This document shows positions 9,878-20,775 of a stretch of DNA of 64,000 nucleotides, piece after piece (within the stretch, counting starts at the first letter, position 1; every line of letters starts with the position of its first letter). This DNA is from Paragyromitra xinjiangensis (taxonomy: Eukaryota > Ascomycota > Pezizomycetes > Pezizales > Discinaceae), in NCBI GenBank assembly GCA_038503065.1, contig JBCAMK010000010.1, positions 1,674,001 to 1,738,000 of the forward strand. The letters are read 5' to 3'. The position numbers and the translations under genes are program-made. Under the pieces are notes generated by a model. It was not told the origin of the DNA. It did not search any database and was given only the letters and a program-made list of their open reading frames with translations.

Positions 9878-12576
9878 GGTATGAATGGCTGGTTGTTGTG
9901 AATAGGAAGATAAAGTGGCTTAAGCAGTAGTTAAACAAAAAGCGGGGAAAGATGGTTTATGTAATCTGAGAGAGCCTAGAAGGTGAAGCAGGAAAACGAA
10001 TGATTTGGTGGGGTGTTAGGCCTCGTCATTGCATGACCTCATAATTCCATACTGGAATAAAGTAACTAGATCATCGAGGAATAAGATAAGATTAGATTGG
10101 GTATGCTCAACAGGTTCTTTCATAGCAACCACACATCAAAACACGATCTCATAGCAACACAAAATAATTGGAAATGTCGAGGGGATCTAGATTTCAAACA
10201 ATTACTGAGAGCGAATACCTGGACGTAGGTATGAGATAACAAGATAAGTACCAGGGAGTAAAAATGAGAGAGATTATTGTGTTGGATGCCTTCCCCGTAA
10301 TAATATTAGGGGCGTAAAGCTGGAACAGCGGGATTTCCCACTCTGTGGGGCCACCACAGAAGAGCCGCGAGACCCGCCTCATCTCTGTAGCCTAGCCCGA
10401 GTGCTCTGGAGTTTATTTATTCCCTAATGGTCAAATTTAGAGAATGGTGTTTTAGATCTAGTAGTTGCGGAGTAGAGAATGGGTATTTTCACTTGGTTCT
10501 CCGAATGCATCAGCAAATTATTCATGCAGCTTTTCCAGATAGCGACGCTTATGTAAGGTAATACAGGCTTGAGTTCCTCAAATCTCTCGGTTTTTTTTGA
10601 GTACCCCGAGTTCGGAGCATCAGAGAGGGTGAATCCTAAGGTGGAGCCATGCACACAAAAAACTTTCGAGGAATACCAAAAACCGGTAAAGGCTAGATTA
10701 GCTGTCCTAGAAGGGAAGCAAAGATATGAAAGTCCGAATTTTTCTTGCTTTTTGTTTAGGGTATCTCTGGGAACCTCTCTAACCATTATTTCTGATGTGG
10801 CAAGAGCATAAGGCGTGAGTGATGGGGTTCAGTTATCTATCTTCATTTGGATTGGGGTATTTTTTTCACGATGTTTTTTCGTGTCTAGACTTCACTCGCC
10901 ACGTGAGTACCCACATGTATAGTTGCGTTCAACAAGTTCTTGAGGTACCACGATCCAATGAAGTATTACGAGCCCCGCAGCACAACACCCCCAAATCCAC
11001 CATCCCTCCCACAACTGAACCTGAATCGTGCCGGTACAATAAAGAACATACTGTTATTAATTTAAGCAAACATGATGCCTACTTTTTTTGTTTAGTAAAT
11101 ATTTTCGTAGTTCATTGCTGAATGGTTCATGGTACCTTGTTGCATCAGATACCTCAAAAACCGCAAGAACTTGTTGGACGCAACTGTACTACAGGTGCCG
11201 GGGTTGATCTGTTGACACCTGGTGGTGGCAGCGCAAGCACTCAACCCTCCCACCTGCTCGATGAAGCTGGGAAGAATAGCTACTGCGAAAGCATAAGAGT
11301 CTTGTTTGGAGAGTTTGATCAGAAACATATCAGGCAAGTTACAGACTTTAATTGAAGCTTGAGGTGAATTATGGTATGTATTTACTCTAGTGGGCGCACC
11401 GCCACCACCGCCAGGTGTCAACAGATTTTCCCTGGCACCCGTAGTACTTAGGCTAAGATGAATGAATTTCATATAATTGCCTGACTTGTGCGATATAGTA
11501 ACGAAATGGCCGGTGATACTAATCTTGTCCCGAGTATGAGTGGTATTCATAACTACTGCAAAAGCGTATCTCGTGATTGGTCTTGTGCTAGCACTTGGGG
11601 AATATGACACTACAACAACTAAACCCACCCAATCAATAGTCTCGATTCCAGACATTTTGGGAAAATTGCTACTTATTTTGGGTGGTTGACGCGATATGTA
11701 GGGAGAATCCAGATTTTAAACGCCAAATATTGAAAAAAATCTGAGTGACTGCAACGTGGGCACGAGACTACTTGATCAAGTTTCATACCAAGATTACTTC
11801 TCTTAACTGGCAAAAAAAAATACGATGAGTACATGTATCTCTTATGGGTGACTGAAAGAGTATATATAGTGGAGATGAAGAGTGGGTGATTAAACTAGAT
11901 TCAGATGCTGAACCTTTATTCCAGTGGAATTACCTTGAGACTCTTAACACAGAAACAATAGTCTTACTTGGAAATTAGCCCCGTCGTCAAATTTCTCCAC
12001 CAATTCCTTATTTTTCGCCTATGCCACGTTCTCCGTCCGACTCAGCACATCCTTTAACTAGCCTGAAGTCGGCTATATTCAGTGGGCTGATGGAGTTGGC
12101 TGCTACCCTTTTACCCAGGCCACAACCATTTTCCTAGTAGACAAGGTGTCACATATTCGTAAACAACTGACACAGAGCCAACCTTTGCAACAAGCGTTGG
12201 TCATTTGAGTGGGTAACTCATGAAGCATCAAATAGGGTCTGTGGCTGAGCTGGAATGAAACGTGGCTTGTAGAAATAGGCGTGCCCAGCCCCTAACCTGC
12301 AAGGAATATAGCTTGCAGGCGATTAGCGAGGGCAGAAAACATCGCGATGCTGTGTTAGACTCAAATAAAACGTAAATGGAGACAAAGGGTACACTGGTAC
12401 ATTGTCTCCAAAGACCTCTTCTCATCCTCCACGATTATCAGAATCCCCCCATTAATTCTCCGGATCCGGCGCAGCATCATTCGTAACCACTTCCAAGATT
12501 TCTAACACACGTTTCCGTCTAACGCACACACGACCTTGTTGTTGCCATCTATCGCGTTGTTCGACTGCAGCAGAGC
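9878..12576. other. Large intergenic gap (2.7 kb)
   Basis: No credible gene. A 187-codon minus-strand frame at 11092-11655 overlaps an imperfect inverted repeat (11194-11439), and its residues have no recognisable motif. One TACATGTA lies at 11830-11837. A related CACATGTAT lies at 10912-10920. Confidence 0.5.
11194..11439. repeat. Imperfect inverted repeat, about 41-46 nt arms, 159-nt spacer
   Basis: The left arm (11194-11234) starts GGTGCC, contains the 14-mer CTGTTGACACCTGG and ends GCGC. The right arm (11394-11439) is its reverse complement with a small insertion and several changes. Read on the minus strand, both flanks also carry a related YAFAV-coding stretch. This suggests duplication and inversion of one unit, or a decayed foldback element. 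No target-site duplication was recognised. Confidence 0.6.
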
Positions 12577-15405
12577 ATGTACCGGCGGGGTAGATCTGTG
12601 AGAGAAAGAAGCAGAGACCAATCTAGATCTTTCTCCCATCGTGACCGTGACTACGACAGCCGTTACCGCAGGGAAGAGCGCCATCCAAGTGGGCTCTGGG
12701 GGGAAGATTTGGACCGCCGGGGAGAAGAGAGGAGGAGAGACGAACGCCTACATCCACCTCCACCGCTCACATCACTCCCGCCTCCACCCACAGGACATCT
12801 AGCTGAGCCGGCAAGCTTTGCGCGTGACGCATCCAAGGGACCTAACGCCCGTCGTGAAAGTCGTGACAGTGCTCGTGACATTCCGCCTGTTGACACGGCC
12901 CGGCGGCATTCTGGAGGATCATCGTCCTTGCCCCCGCGTAAGGAATTCTCCGAGCCCTCACCTCGGGAAAGGGGCATGATCGGTGACCCCCCAGCGGCTC
13001 TCCCGCGTCGACAGATCCCCGGTCCCAGCTGGCTAAGAGATAGAGACAGAGACGACGAACGGGCTAGAAGCGATACAGTTCGAAGCCGAAAGAATTCGTT
13101 AGAGCGTAATACTGACCTTCCATCTCACTCGCCCATAGCTGAGTCGCCCCGAAGTGTCGTTCTTCCAGCATCCCCAGCTACCTCCATCTCCGCTGCTACG
13201 ACCTCCGCTGCTCCTGCTACCAGCATGGCTCCTTCGGCTCCTCTTCCACTGGCAGCCAACCCCACCACGTCTGCAGAAAGCAAGAGCCCAATGTTTGCTC
13301 GGTCAGTCACTGCTGCTTACATTTGTGTTTGCTTATCTATACGGTTAACTAACAACAATTCCCTCTGATTCTAGTATATTCCAAGAAGCCGCTTATGCCT
13401 ACAACAAGTACCTAGAGACTCAAAGCAACTTGAAGGTCGCTGAGAAAGAACGAAATGACCATGCAGAACACTTCAATGCCTTCCCAGCCTTGAAAGACCG
13501 GTACGAGGGTAATCTAAAGGCAGCCAAAAAGGAGCATCTATCAGCTACGGAAACCCTCAGCAAAAAATCCACGTCCTTAGAACGTTTCTGCGGCAAGTTG
13601 ATTGAAGAACGCCTTTCGCAGCGGGATGCCGAGAGTGCTGTTGAATTCTGTGACAAGATAAGAAAAGAGCTGGGGAATTCGCCTTCACTCACGCAGTTTG
13701 TCAAGTCAAGCATCCCTACTCCCGCCCCAGCTCCATCCAAAGATGAATTTCAGCAGCTCCGTAATGAGGTTCGAGAGATGAAAAAGAAACAAGAGGAAGA
13801 GGAGAAGACGAGACAAAACCTCGCAAACGAATTCCTCAATTATAAAAACGAACAGGCAAACAGGCTTAGGAATCAAGATAATAAGCTGAATCGCCTCGAG
13901 AATGCCCAGACCGAGTTTAAGACGAACTTTGAGCGTATAAAAGATGAGCTACGCAAGACTTCCGAGGAACTGAAGAAAGCGATAGCGCAATTAATAGCAA
14001 CGAAGGATAGCGTGGATAAACTGGAGGATACGAGCAATCAAAAGGGTGGGGGCGATGTTGTGATGGTCGATTCTGTTAGTGAGGGGGTTTTGAGTGATGT
14101 TTGCAAAAACCTTGAAAATATACAGAAAAACGTGGAAGAGGTACGTCAAACTGATATCATTGGGGTTGCTTACTCTATGGACATCCACTAATTCTTCTAA
14201 AGAACAAAAGAAAAATTTGGGAAACAAGTACGAAGTTCAAGGACATTGACGATGTGATCGCTCTGGTTAAGAACGAAGCCAAGACTCTTCAGCAGAAGGT
14301 TTCCAGCTTGGAAGCCTCTGGGATCGTTCAAAAAACTGAACCTGAAGAGATTGCTTCCGGTGAACACGGACGCATTGCCCATGAGAACTGTGCGACAAAA
14401 GCCGATATCGAGCGACTGGCGCTTAATATCAAGAGTCAAGATGAAATACTTGATGAGTTTCGAACCGGCGCGGAGAAAGACACTGGCGATATCCTGGAAG
14501 AAATCCAAAAGACTGAAGCCCACATTCAGGCAACAGGCGAAAAAATTCAAGCCGTTGATCAAAAGATAAATGAGGACATTGTGACCCTTCGAACTCAGCA
14601 AGAGGAAGTCAAAGCTAAGCAGGAGGCTGAACTCAATGGAATTAATGACAAATTCGAGCAGCACTTCTTGAGCTTCCATAACAAATTTTTAAGCGAAGTG
14701 GAGAGACTCGATCACAAGGTAGCTTTCGTTGAGAATCAGCTGGAAAGTCATGTCTTAGCCATCACCCACCAAGAGCAAAGAATGAACAACTTTACGACAA
14801 AGGATTTCTACGAACGAGTTGTGCAGTCACTTGTCCACATGAATCCCTTACTTTTCAACTATACGAATCAGCTCCAGCTTTGCAGCAATGAAATCAAAAA
14901 CGTCAAAGAGAACGTGCGAGGGCTCACTTCTCAACTTGAAGCAGCAAAACAACGTCTTGCAGTAGTCACTCAATCGCCCCGCCCCCCCACCCAGGAAAGG
15001 CCTTCCATCGATGGATCCTCTAACGGGGCTGGTATCAAGTCCGACAGATCATCTGAGGGACCCAGTTCCTCGATCAACGTCATCCTCCGAGATCTAGAGA
15101 TCCACAGCAACGAGATTAAAAAGCTCGACCAGCAGATAACTAACCACATCGAGACTTACACGGCAAAGATGAACGACATCAAGGAGTGGACTGTCTCTGC
15201 TACCCAACGTCTAGCGGAGAATACAGACTCGGTGAACATCGCCATGGATGAGATAAAAAGGCTTAGGGCGTATTTGAGCACTACCCACCAAAGGTCCGGA
15301 AGCCCGCAGATACCGCCCCCAACTGCGGCTATGGACCGGTGGAGGGCTGTGGGTGGAAATCAAGAGGCGATGCAAGGATTGCCAGACGAGAATAGAACTT
15401 TTTAA
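12577..15405 (+). CDS. Orphan coiled-coil protein with Arg/Ser-rich N-terminus (897 aa)
   Basis: I do not recognise this gene. Exons are 12577-13301, 13375-14140 and 14203-15405, joined by GT-AG introns (73 and 62 nt). Residues 1-240 are disordered and rich in R, S, D and P (RS/RD dipeptides, polyproline LHPPPPL), ending in an alanine/serine/proline run. From about residue 245 to 850 the chain is highly charged helix with heptad-like spacing of L, I and V, including KKKQEEEEKTRQNL and VKAKQEAELNGI. It looks like a long coiled coil interrupted near residue 720 by a short proline/serine linker. This suggests a structural or adaptor protein, perhaps nuclear given the RS-like head, but that is inference. 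No catalytic motif is visible. Confidence 0.85.
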
Positions 15406-16085
15406 CGGTGTCGATCTCTTTATTTCTTTGTGTCAGGGGAAATGGCGAACCTAAATGGAGGAGATTGGGCGTTTAGTTTTGTTTTGTAACTATAGATACT
15501 CATCTCTTTCTATCTTCAGCAGGATTTTTTGACTTCTGTGATTGGTGTTTGGTGCTAGGGGTTCGGTAGGGAAGAGTCATTTGGAAGCTCGGTTAAATAA
15601 TTCTATAACCCCTTTTCTGGCTTGTATGATTTCTTTTGTTTGTCAATTCTATCTCAGTTGGCGATGGGATTTCTTCTAGCTTTTTATTCATATATTACTG
15701 TCTCTGAGATTCTGGTTATTGGGGTGGGTAGGGATGTGGACGTTTAGCAATATTTATTCATGTAGCTCTTTTTAGTCCTTTTTGACCATTAGTAGGTATT
15801 TCCTATAGCTATTGTATCACTGTCCTAGGAAAATAGATTGATTTCATTATTGGGGGTAGCGATTTATCTGGGACCTGGAGCTTCGTGTAGAAACTATAGG
15901 CAGATTCAAGGACTAGAGGGGATGCTGTAGATCACACATACTGTGTGGTTCGAGGACTGTTTAATGGTAAATTTAAGGTTGCCTGCATGTTGTGCCTTGG
16001 CGTATGTCATGGCGTGACACAGAGCCCCACCAACACAGAGCCCCACCAACATCTGCCCCGCCTATAACTCTAAAATATCTAAAAA
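15406..16085. other. Intergenic: 3' flank of coiled-coil gene and elp5 promoter
   Basis: T-rich sequence with no open frame of note. It ends in a tandem 16-bp duplication (16019-16050) about 35 bp before the elp5 start. Confidence 0.5.
16019..16050. repeat. Tandem duplication of a 16-bp unit
   Basis: ACAGAGCCCCACCAAC occurs twice, exactly head to tail, in the presumed leader or core promoter of elp5. Confidence 0.9.
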
Positions 16086-17216
16086 ATGCCTCCACAAACA
16101 ATCGCCCACCGCCGCACCCATAATCTACTGCTGATATCGCGGCTTCTGAGCCTTCGCGATAATGTATCCCCATTTACATTGTTGCTTGACTCGCTATCCC
16201 AGTCTTCAAAGCCTCTGGTTGCTGAGTATATACGGCGAGCGTTGGTACGTCGCTATTATGGTGTTAGAGGTACTCGCACTGACTCACTGACTCTGTGGAA
16301 AGATAGCGAAACTTTCAGTCGTATTTGTGTCCTTCGAGACTCTGCGGTGTCCTAGTGGCGTAGCGAACTTCGTCAAAGCGCGTGGAAAGTCGATTTTAGC
16401 ACTACAGAAAGAGATTATTACGGCGATACCAGCTACTGGAGCATCAAGTAGGTATACATTGCTCATAGCCTATAAACATCGGAAAGTCTAACTCATCAAC
16501 CAGAAACACTCCTCATAATCGATTCTCTTAACTACCTTTCCGCATCCTCTCCGTCCTCCTTATGTCTCTTCCTCTCCTCCCTTCTCACCCCAACCACTAC
16601 GCTTCTCTCCACCTACCATATTGACACCCTTTCTTCTCCTAATAAAGTATATCCGGATACGGCGCCAGATCCATTCATGCTCCTAAAATATCTTTCAACA
16701 ACACTGATAACTGTACACTCGATCCACCACGTCCTCCTACGAAAGCAACACAATGACCACTCTCTTCCACCCCTAACCTGGGGTCTAGACGAAGGGGTAG
16801 AAGGGATTGTCGTAGGTCTCGGTAGCAACTCTCCTGATAGTGTAGTGCTAGAAATGGAGTACCGGCGAAAGTCTGGGCGTGGGGTGGTGGAATGGTTTTA
16901 TCTTCCCCTAGCTGATAAGGAGGTTCCTGTTGAGAAGAACGGAAACGGAAAAGATAAAGATCAGGTTACGCTCCTAGAAGACCATCCACGCTGGAGGCTC
17001 TCGGAGCAGGTGAGGCAACAGGAGGGGCATGTAGAGGAGGATGAGATGAGAACGACCTTCGAGTTGGGGATTACGAAGAGGCAAAAAAAGGCGAGGGATG
17101 AAGTAGTTTTGCCCTATATGGACGCGCAAAAAGAGGGTGGAGGTGGAGGTGGAGCAATTCTATTTACCCCAGAGAAGGAAGTAGATGATTTTGATGAGGA
17201 GGAAGATGAATTGTAA
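16086..17216 (+). CDS. elp5: Elongator complex subunit Elp5 (Iki1)
   Basis: Elp5 is one of the RecA-like Elp4-Elp5-Elp6 ring subunits of Elongator, which modifies wobble uridines of tRNAs. Exons are 16086-16244, 16303-16447 and 16504-17216, giving 338 aa. The N-terminus reads LLLISRLLSLRD and TLLLDSLSQSSKPL, followed across the introns by LSVVFVSFETLRCP and TLLIIDSLNYLSA. These are the recognisable Elp5 strand and Walker-like positions (the canonical P-loop is absent in this family). The C-terminus is acidic (DDFDEEEDEL), as in fungal Elp5. Both introns are GT-AG (58 and 56 nt). The start is the first ATG and agrees with the family N-terminus. Confidence 0.88.
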
Positions 17217-18546
17217 TTCTGTGGACTATATAATATAATGAATATTATTATGACTAATTACAAGTTTAATTAAGTCATCGAGCTAAGAAGGCGAGCTAAG
17301 TGCTTGGTGATATTCAAGGGAACTATCGTAACAAGACATCACTGGTCTCGTGCCCAACCCCTCTCGCGCAGCTTACTGGAGGTCCTAAAAGGACCCGAAA
17401 TCCACCGAAGGCTCTCCGGGGGTCTTTTCCCCTCTGAAGGTAAGTGACTACATGCATATACGGTTCCGCACTAGTCTCGTGCCCAGCCCATACTGCGCAG
17501 CTTGCTGCGTACCGTAGGCAGTAGGGGATGGGAACGAGCCTAGTTCTGCACATCTAAAAGGTGGACTAAACTATGTACATGTAAACGCTATTGGGGTAAG
17601 GGTTCCGAGCAAAAAAGAGTGTGGGAAGCCGCCTCAATGTCAAAAGTGAAATATCTATTTCCTCCAAGGCTGTTTACGGGCAGTTTTCAATTCTATGTCA
17701 TACACCTTCTCCAGAAACCTCCTTAGCCCTTACGCCAAGAGCATTGCATGTTTCGTTAGTTCGGCCCACCTTTTAGACATCTTTCGACAACCTCGTCTAG
17801 AAAACTGAATAGCTAAACCCAAAACCTAAAGACAAGGAGAAAAGTTGGGCTAATGGATCTAGGTGGGGTGTGGTAGGGGGCCCCGGCTACATGTATACTC
17901 CAGGACAGAACACATGTGGGCAGATGCCGTAGCCCTGTGCATGTAGTTTCTCTTTTCCCACCCTTAGAATATTGGTTCATCATACACAAGGCTCTACGAG
18001 TAGAAAAGGGCATATCTTGAATATTGGGTGGCATTCTATGACTCTTACAAAACTACATGTATTCCTTAAGTACATCTTCCTAATCCCACAGAGCAACAGG
18101 GACCACGAGAATCCACACCATGTATATTTATACTTCTAAAACACTTTTTAGTTGCAATTCTACAAGTAGTAGTAGTAATTCATTTACGTATCCAACCCAG
18201 TTCTACAACAAAATTACATGAGTTTAAACCCCTCAATCCTATAAACTATATTAGACCAAACCTTCATTAAATTTAGTCAAGCCAACTCTCAACTTACCGT
18301 GCTCTCCATCCGAAACATCATAATGGAAATACAATTTCTGAAAAAGGGATACACCGCCAATTGCAGTGCTAGAACTTGCAGGAAAAGAGCAAACTGTAGA
18401 CGGCAGAAATAAACTGAATGAACCTGTAAAACTCTAAAACGCCAGATAGTAAAATTAGAATCTCGTGCTAGCATGAAAAACTCCATGCCATGATAGCTAT
18501 CCTACCCCCCAAAAAATCCGTAATAGGTGCCTCTTTGATTAAGCAA
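17217..18546. other. Intergenic region rich in TACATGTA palindromes
   Basis: No credible gene. It holds an imperfect 38-bp direct repeat (17341-17378 and 17470-17507) and three TACATGTA sites (17576, 17888, 18054) within 480 bp. The right part is probably the 3' flank of the 412-aa gene. Confidence 0.5.
17341..17507. repeat. Imperfect 38-bp direct repeat, 91-bp spacer
   Basis: The copies at 17341-17378 and 17470-17507 share the cores GTCTCGTGCCCA and GCGCAGCTT, with about 31 of 38 bases identical. They lie in non-coding DNA. Confidence 0.7.
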
Positions 18547-19785
18547 TCAAAAGACATAACCCGTCAACGTCTGAGGTGGAGTACTATCCGAAGTCAGCAC
18601 ATTAGAGGTAATAGGATTTAAACCCTCAAATGGAGGCAGGGATTCTTTATAGCTTCTGAGAACTATACTCGAACGCTTGATACTGTGTGGGGAGGCGGTC
18701 ATAGGTGAATTGGAGGGTCCGTCGGTATCGCAACCGGAGTCTCGAGACCTTTGGCGAAGCATCTGGTACTCCAAAAATCCGCTGTCAGCCCAGCATGAAG
18801 TTTCACCTTGATGATCAACAGAAGAAGGGTCGTAAAGAGCCTCTTTTTCAGCTCTGTTGCCATCATCCGGGGCATACTGAGTAGCTAATTCTCGAAGAGG
18901 ACCTTCACACTGGAAACCAGCAGCAGGGAGTTCTTGTCGGTCACCTTCCCCGGCACAGAGGTACTTATTCGGGTCACATCGGTTAAGCAACCCACAAAGT
19001 GGAGCGGTGCAACACGAGCAAATGGAAGTGAGTTCGTGTCGGTTCCCTTCTCCAGTTCGTTGGTATTTCCTTGATGGGTAAGCATCAGGACTGACCGACC
19101 TCTGACGTTTCCGTTGCATTCTTGCGCAAAAATAAGATTGGTTATACGCCTGCCATTCTGGAATTAGTGGACTATACGGAGCAGTTGGAGCGACCGCAAG
19201 AACAGATGAAAGGTCACTCTTGAGCGGCCCAGGAGGTGGATAGTAAGGGCTAGATGGTGAATACTTCCAATACGGTGACGGCCCGTCCGTAACTATGCCC
19301 CCGAAACCCGTTGAATTGAATTTTGAGAGGAAGGATATTGCTACAACAGGTCCTGGCACCGAAATCGGAATCGGAGTGAAATCCGCTGCTGATGGTTGCT
19401 GGCTCTGAGGTGCAGATGCCGGAGAGGATTTCGGGATCGAAGAAGATTGAAGTGAAAACAGCAACACACTCCTAGGCGTAGGAGAAAAGGCAGGTTTTGA
19501 TAAATCCAACAGTTTAAGGTCTTCGCTGTGGGAGGGAAAGTGATTCAAAACTTTCTTCGATTCGGTGAACTTGACTGCCGGAGGCCCTAAGCCACCCACC
19601 TCGAGCTCAGGAATGTCTCCAGTAGGAACGTAACCCCCCTGGATGATTTCGGGAGACTTTAACGGTAAGATCTCCGGATTGAGGAGGTTTCTAATCGATG
19701 GGAGATTAACAGAGCGATGATCTATATTAAAACAGTAGCTAAACGATGACTCCCTGAGGATAAGGTGTTCTTGTAGTGAAGACAT
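18547..19785 (-). CDS. Orphan protein of 412 aa with internal Cys-containing repeats
   Basis: I do not recognise this protein. It is a single uninterrupted frame with a clear ATG. The N-terminal third contains LPSIRNLLNP, a short motif also seen in disordered parts of several fungal regulators. The middle is rich in S, P and Y, and a basic patch (MQRKRQRS near residue 222) could be a nuclear signal. Residues about 238-312 hold two or three degenerate repeats of the form [RN]KYxxxGEGxRxEL, followed by cysteines (CSCCTAPLC and CEGPL). The C-terminal quarter is Ser/Pro-rich. A nuclear regulatory role is possible but unproven. Intron-free, unlike most of its neighbours. Confidence 0.7.
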   Translation of the reverse strand: MSSLQEHLILRESSFSYCFNIDHRSVNLPSIRNLLNPEILPLKSPEIIQGGYVPTGDIPELEVGGLGPPAVKFTESKKVLNHFPSHSEDLKLLDLSKPAFSPTPRSVLLFSLQSSSIPKSSPASAPQSQQPSAADFTPIPISVPGPVVAISFLSKFNSTGFGGIVTDGPSPYWKYSPSSPYYPPPGPLKSDLSSVLAVAPTAPYSPLIPEWQAYNQSYFCARMQRKRQRSVSPDAYPSRKYQRTGEGNRHELTSICSCCTAPLCGLLNRCDPNKYLCAGEGDRQELPAAGFQCEGPLRELATQYAPDDGNRAEKEALYDPSSVDHQGETSCWADSGFLEYQMLRQRSRDSGCDTDGPSNSPMTASPHSIKRSSIVLRSYKESLPPFEGLNPITSNVLTSDSTPPQTLTGYVF

Positions 19786-20775
19786 TCTAACAAGTTTCCA
19801 AATGGCGAAATGAGAAAAATTGGTTAGAGAGATACAAGCGCAAATAGGATGTAGAGAGTATGGAAGTGAAGAAAATTCGAACCCGGGGAGAGTTCAGAGG
19901 TTGCTCGTAGACAGCACTCTCTAATGAACTAATTAATGGGGGAAATTTTGTTGTCTTGACAGTGAGAACTGCGGCGACAGTGTGGTTGGATTTCAGCCCC
20001 CAAGGTTCTCATTTGGCCCAAAAGAGGGAGAAGGGAAACAACTGTAACGAGGACACAAATTCTTCTATGATGAGTGGGTGCTTGGGAGCAATACCCCTTG
20101 GCAGAGATCGAGTGAGATACAGTGATCCACGTCGCCATCCGGACAGAAATGAAATGCCACAAATACTAGTAGGATGAAAATGTCACACTACTTCTCTCCC
20201 GTCCAAGAGGAGTAACGTTAACCTTTATATTAAGTTTATTAAATCAAAAAGTATGGAAAAAGCTAAAGTTTGATGTACTCACCCCTGACCTCCCCTCAGT
20301 ACGGAGCGGTACATACACACCACTTCGGTCATACCAAAACAGCCTTGAAATATAAAGCCCAAGCAAGTTTTATAAATTAGAAAACCTCAATTCAACCTAA
20401 CATACCAAGCTTTCTGCAAAATCCAAGAAGAAGGAAGGGAAAAAAGAAAAGGGAAAGAAAAACTCCGTTAAATGTTAATTCCCACGATTTGAACTCCACA
20501 ATACCACTAAATCTTATGCCAATTCACCTGCTCCGAAAAAGAGAAAAGAGACGGTACGAGAAAAACAAAGGCCAAATACCCTTTATAATTTAACCATCAT
20601 GATGCAAGAGAGAAAAAACGTCAAGAAAACAAAATTACCAATTTCATCGCCAAAGACCTCTTATCCCAACGCCAGATAAAATAGAAAGAACATTCATCAC
20701 GATCCCAAATCCGAAACAAAGAGAAATGAGTCAAGTCCTCCCCACCCCTAATTCGCCATTTTTCACTATCATATC
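19786..20775. other. Intergenic: 412-aa gene promoter and RabGAP 3' flank
   Basis: About 1 kb with no convincing coding frame. The half nearest the RabGAP stop is A-rich on the plus strand. Confidence 0.5.

Noticed and set aside
11092..11655. 187-codon open frame on the minus strand
   Set aside because: No motif, odd composition, and it overlaps an imperfect inverted repeat whose two arms are read as protein. More likely open by chance.
19861..19910. GGGTTCGAA-like B box on the minus strand
   Set aside because: No A box at a suitable distance and no tRNA stems can be formed.
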